From contig JAICUS010000379.1 in the NCBI GenBank assembly GCA_025935735.1, forward strand, positions 1-6,048: a DNA stretch of 6,048 nt, given 5' to 3'. Shown piece after piece: positions 3,735 through 6,048 of this stretch. Numbering within the stretch: the stretch's first letter is position 1; the number at the start of each line of letters is the position of its first letter. The stretch comes from Solirubrobacteraceae bacterium (GTDB lineage: Bacteria; Actinomycetota; Thermoleophilia; Solirubrobacterales; Solirubrobacteraceae). The notes under the pieces are model-generated. The model was given only the letters and a program-made list of their open reading frames with translations, was not told the origin of the DNA and ran no database searches. A program made the position numbers and the translations under genes.

Positions 3735-5845
3735 CGCGTGCCGTTGAGCGCCGCGACCGCGCGGAACAGGTCGCCCTGGCGGTAGAAGTCGACCGCGACC
3801 AGGTTGGGGATGTGGCCGCGGATCCGCCGGCACTCGCGCAGGCGGTGCAGCAGCGGGTCGTAGGCGTTGACCTGACGCGCGTTGGAGGGCAGCGGGACGG
3901 GGTCGGTGGTGATCCAGTGGTTGACCAGGAACAGCGGCGCGCCTTCCGGGCCGCGGTTGCGGCGGCAGCTCGAGTCGGTCTGCGCGCGGTCGGTGAGCTG
4001 GGCCGGCCGGGAGAACGAGAACGGCGTCTCCTCGGTGATCTCCTTGTAGGCGAGGTGGTACCACGGAGCCCCGCCGGCCTCGTTCTCGGCCAGGAAGACC
4101 ACCCGCTGCCCGGAGTCGATCATCTGCCGCAGCGTCGGCCAGCGGCCGCGGCCGGTCGGCCCGGTGTACGCCATGCCCGCGAGCCCCGCCTTCTCGACCG
4201 CGCCCACGAAGTCCGAGGGCGTGACGTAGTCCTGATTGACGATGACGAGCACCTCGCCCGGGTTGGCCACCAGGAAGTCGTGGACGTCGGTCAGCACCGA
4301 GTCCAGCGGCGTGCCGCCGAGCTCGCAGAACGAGTGGCAGAGGTACATCCCGCGTGTTCCGGCCCCCTTGAATCCGAGGCGCTCGCGCAGGCGCATCGCC
4401 GAGTCGACGGCGCTGGGGCTCACGCCGTCCTGCCGGGCCCGGGCGCGCAGTTCCTCGGGGTCGCCGACGTCCGTGCGCAGCCTGCCGTCGGACAGGCGGT
4501 CGGCGTAGTGCGTGTCGATCAGCAGGCCGCGGATGCCGTCGCGGAGTTGCTGGGGGATCGGATGGTCCTGCTGGGAGGCGAACCAGCCGGGCAGCGGGGC
4601 CGACATCGAGTTGTGCGTCGCGGGCAGGGCGACCTGCTCGAGCGACCGGTCGCACAGCGCCGCGCTGCCCTCGCACGTCCCGGCCGCCGGCGCGGCCGTC
4701 GACACGCCGCCGGTGCCGACGAACGTCCCCACCGCGACGGCGACGATGGCCGCCGCCACCACGGCGCCGAGCGCCCTCCGCCCGCGGCCCGCCCGGTGAG
4801 CGCCGGGCTCGGCCGGCCGGTAGATGACCCAGAGGACGGCGCTGATCCCGACATACACGAGGTAGAGCCCGGCGAGCGTGAACGCGAGCTGCAGCAGGGT
4901 GTCGCGGGCGACCAGGCACGCGATCCCGAGCGCGACGAGCGCGGCGCCGCGGACGACGCGCAGCGCCGGCCGCCGGGGCTCGGCGGCGACCCGGCGCGCG
5001 GCGTCGCGCAGCGCGCCGTCCAGCGCCACCGGCCGGATCAGCGACGCCGCCGCCGCGGCGACCACGGCCCCCGAGCCGGCGAGGACCCAGGCCGCGGTCG
5101 TCAGGTCGCCCAGGAACGCGTCCCACACCGCGCGGGCCGCGGCGCGCTCGTCGGCGCCGGCGACCTGGGCGAGCGCGACCGACCGGGCGATCGAGAGCGC
5201 CACGACGATCGCCACGCCGCCGATGGCCACGCCGGTGCCGAGGCGCACGACGGCGCGGCGGCGATCGGAGGCGAGCGCGACGGCGCCCACGGCGGCCGCG
5301 AGCGCCACGGCGAGCAGGATCCAGGCCAGCGTGCGCACGGCGTCGGCCACGCGGACGGCCCGGCCGGCGGCGCCCCCGATGCGACGCTCGAGGATCTCGA
5401 TCCGGCCCGTCGAGCGCACCTGAGCGGCCAGCGAGGGCCGGACGACGTCCAGGGAGGCGGCGGCGATCGTCCCGAGGTCCCCGACGGTGAGCGTGACGGT
5501 GTTCGCGTCGCGCTGGAACACCGCGCGGTGCACGTCGCGCACGCCCGCCCGGAACGCCCCGGTGAACGCGCCGCCGCCGACGAGCGACGAGATGGTCGAC
5601 TGGATCAGCGGCCGGGCGGCCAGCAGGTTGCTCTTGTGCTCGAGCACGACCTGGTCGGTGACCCGCTGCGCGATCAGGCCGCGGACGCTGCTGTCGCGCA
5701 GTGCCGCGGTCGCGCGGTTGGCGAACTGGTCGGAGTCGACCGCGGCGTGCTCCACGTAGCCGACCAGCAGCGCGGCAGCGGAGGCCGCCGACGCCAGGAC
5801 GACCAGCATCCACGCGACGGCGTCACGGCCCCGGCGCGGCGTCAC
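3731..5845 (-). CDS. Multi-spanning membrane protein with C-terminal PI-PLC X-like phosphodiesterase domain
   Basis: Protein of 704 residues in two parts. The N-terminal half has about seven hydrophobic segments (roughly 10-30, 170-192, 203-225, 248-270, 298-316, 318-342 and 357-378). A soluble loop at 31-169 contains DSDQFANRATAALRDSSVRG, a motif I associate with actinobacterial membrane proteins. The C-terminal half (about 385-704), probably outside the cell, is a PLC-like phosphodiesterase TIM barrel. It has VALPATHNSMSAP with general-base-like His411, LRDGIRGLLIDTHYADR with Asp444, LCHSFCELGG with His504 (matching the second catalytic His of bacterial PI-PLC), and ANPGEVLVIVNQDY. The Asp-x-Arg of classical bacterial PI-PLC reads Asp-Thr-His here, as I recall for PLC-X-like proteins of unknown substrate. 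A phosphodiester or phospholipid substrate is therefore family inference. Six cysteines in this half could pair (391/398, 503/507, 627/672). GTG 5845 is the first usable start, without a visible Shine-Dalgarno; ATG 5809 is an alternative. Confidence 0.9.
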   Translation of the reverse strand: MTPRRGRDAVAWMLVVLASAASAAALLVGYVEHAAVDSDQFANRATAALRDSSVRGLIAQRVTDQVVLEHKSNLLAARPLIQSTISSLVGGGAFTGAFRAGVRDVHRAVFQRDANTVTLTVGDLGTIAAASLDVVRPSLAAQVRSTGRIEILERRIGGAAGRAVRVADAVRTLAWILLAVALAAAVGAVALASDRRRAVVRLGTGVAIGGVAIVVALSIARSVALAQVAGADERAAARAVWDAFLGDLTTAAWVLAGSGAVVAAAAASLIRPVALDGALRDAARRVAAEPRRPALRVVRGAALVALGIACLVARDTLLQLAFTLAGLYLVYVGISAVLWVIYRPAEPGAHRAGRGRRALGAVVAAAIVAVAVGTFVGTGGVSTAAPAAGTCEGSAALCDRSLEQVALPATHNSMSAPLPGWFASQQDHPIPQQLRDGIRGLLIDTHYADRLSDGRLRTDVGDPEELRARARQDGVSPSAVDSAMRLRERLGFKGAGTRGMYLCHSFCELGGTPLDSVLTDVHDFLVANPGEVLVIVNQDYVTPSDFVGAVEKAGLAGMAYTGPTGRGRWPTLRQMIDSGQRVVFLAENEAGGAPWYHLAYKEITEETPFSFSRPAQLTDRAQTDSSCRRNRGPEGAPLFLVNHWITTDPVPLPSNARQVNAYDPLLHRLRECRRIRGHIPNLVAVDFYRQGDLFRAVAALNGTR

Positions 5846-5892
5846 GGCTGCGTGTCGCGGTCGAGGACGTGATTCACTGCGCGGACTCGAGC
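5846..5892. other. Compact divergent start region between PLC-like and beta-helix genes
   Basis: Only 47 bp separate the GTG starts of two divergent genes, or 23 bp if the beta-helix gene starts at the in-frame GTG 5869. I see no clear -10/-35 pair or operator in it. Promoters must overlap the opposite gene's coding start, or one or both transcripts are leaderless or start elsewhere. Confidence 0.4.
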
Positions 5893-6048
5893 GTGACCCT
5901 GCTCCATGTCGCCACCACCGGGTCCGACGCCGCCGACGGCTCCGCGGACCGCCCCTTCCGGACGATCGGCCGGGCTGCCGTCCTCGCGCGGCCGGGTGAC
6001 ACGGTCGTCGTGCACGGCGGCGAGTATCGCGAGTGGGTCAAGCCGCCG
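5893..6048 (+). CDS. Right-handed parallel beta-helix (DUF1565/pectate-lyase-like) protein, N-terminal part only
   Basis: An open frame of 52 codons from GTG 5893 runs off the right edge. It starts VTLLHVATTGSDAADG, then SADRPFRTIGRAAVLARPGD, then TVVVHGGEYREWVKPP. The order 'HVATTGSDxxDG - xxPFRTIxxAAxxAxPGDTVxVxxGxYREW' is the well-known opening of beta-helix proteins of the pectate-lyase/alginate-epimerase superfamily, where it caps the first helical rungs. Members act on, or bind, polysaccharides; the active site would lie beyond the window, so the specific activity is unknown. No signal peptide precedes the motif, even from the alternative in-frame GTG at 5869 (adds IHCADSS), so the protein may be cytoplasmic or exported another way. 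I chose 5893 because the family motif usually starts within a few residues of the initiator. Neither start has a strong Shine-Dalgarno, though GAGG lies 2 nt before 5869. Confidence 0.8.
   Translation, partial: MTLLHVATTGSDAADGSADRPFRTIGRAAVLARPGDTVVVHGGEYREWVKPP

Noticed and set aside
4615..4840. A separate soluble PLC gene starting inside the long minus-strand gene.
   Set aside because: The membrane and PLC-like halves share one uninterrupted frame, with no internal ribosome binding site or signal peptide start visible; the last hydrophobic helix leads directly into the domain.
1965..5813. A 1282-codon open frame on the minus strand.
   Set aside because: It crosses the antisense of the well-supported solute-binding gene and out-of-frame parts of the PLC-like and NlpC/P60 genes. 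Its translation is low-complexity Arg/Ala/Gly/Pro, typical of shifted frames in very GC-rich DNA.
2708..5872. A 1054-codon open frame on the plus strand.
   Set aside because: It is the +1/antisense shadow of two real genes, with repetitive Arg/Ala/Gly/Asp composition and no recognisable domain.
1..6048. CRISPR array, transposase, tRNA, toxin-antitoxin or defence module.
   Set aside because: No repeat-spacer pattern, terminal inverted repeats, tRNA-like fold or characteristic protein motifs were seen; all coding space is taken by ordinary envelope and regulatory genes.

Overview
The window is very GC-rich (roughly three quarters G+C by eye), with GTG starts, strong third-position G/C bias and long spurious antisense reading frames. 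This fits a high-GC actinobacterium. The protein set (SLH-like NlpC/P60 protein, plastocyanin-like cupredoxin, membrane-anchored PLC-like protein) would suit a soil lineage such as the Solirubrobacterales/Thermoleophilia, but that placement is inference.

Layout, left to right. Bases 1-179 (minus) hold the 5' end of a gene whose N-terminus looks like the membrane domain of an ABC exporter; it runs off the left edge. Directly upstream of it on the same strand is a LysR-family regulator (191-1114). A perfect 10-bp GC hairpin (1144-1170) separates that from a small exported plastocyanin-like copper protein (1185-1574). Upstream of this, on the same strand and 68 bp away, is an exported NlpC/P60 peptidase with SLH-like repeats (1643-2656). 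A 115-bp divergent region containing a near-perfect tandem 10-mer repeat leads to a plus-strand NitT/TauT-type substrate-binding lipoprotein (2772-3734). That gene converges tail-to-tail on a long minus-strand gene (3731-5845) for a multi-spanning membrane protein with an extracytoplasmic PI-PLC X-like domain; the two stops share one CTAG tetranucleotide. Finally, a plus-strand gene for a beta-helix (DUF1565/pectate-lyase-like) protein starts within about 50 bp of the divergent PLC-like gene and runs off the right edge.

Functionally the theme is the cell envelope: a cell-wall peptidase, a periplasmic/secreted copper protein, a solute-binding lipoprotein, a membrane-tethered phosphodiesterase-like enzyme and probably an exporter. 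Only the ABC-like/LysR and NlpC/cupredoxin pairs are arranged so that co-transcription is plausible. The substrate-binding protein has no permease or ATPase partner in view. I see no mobile element, CRISPR array, tRNA or rRNA, and no convincing new multi-gene system. The most distinctive item is the membrane/PI-PLC-like fusion, with its altered active-site motif and paired extracytoplasmic cysteines.
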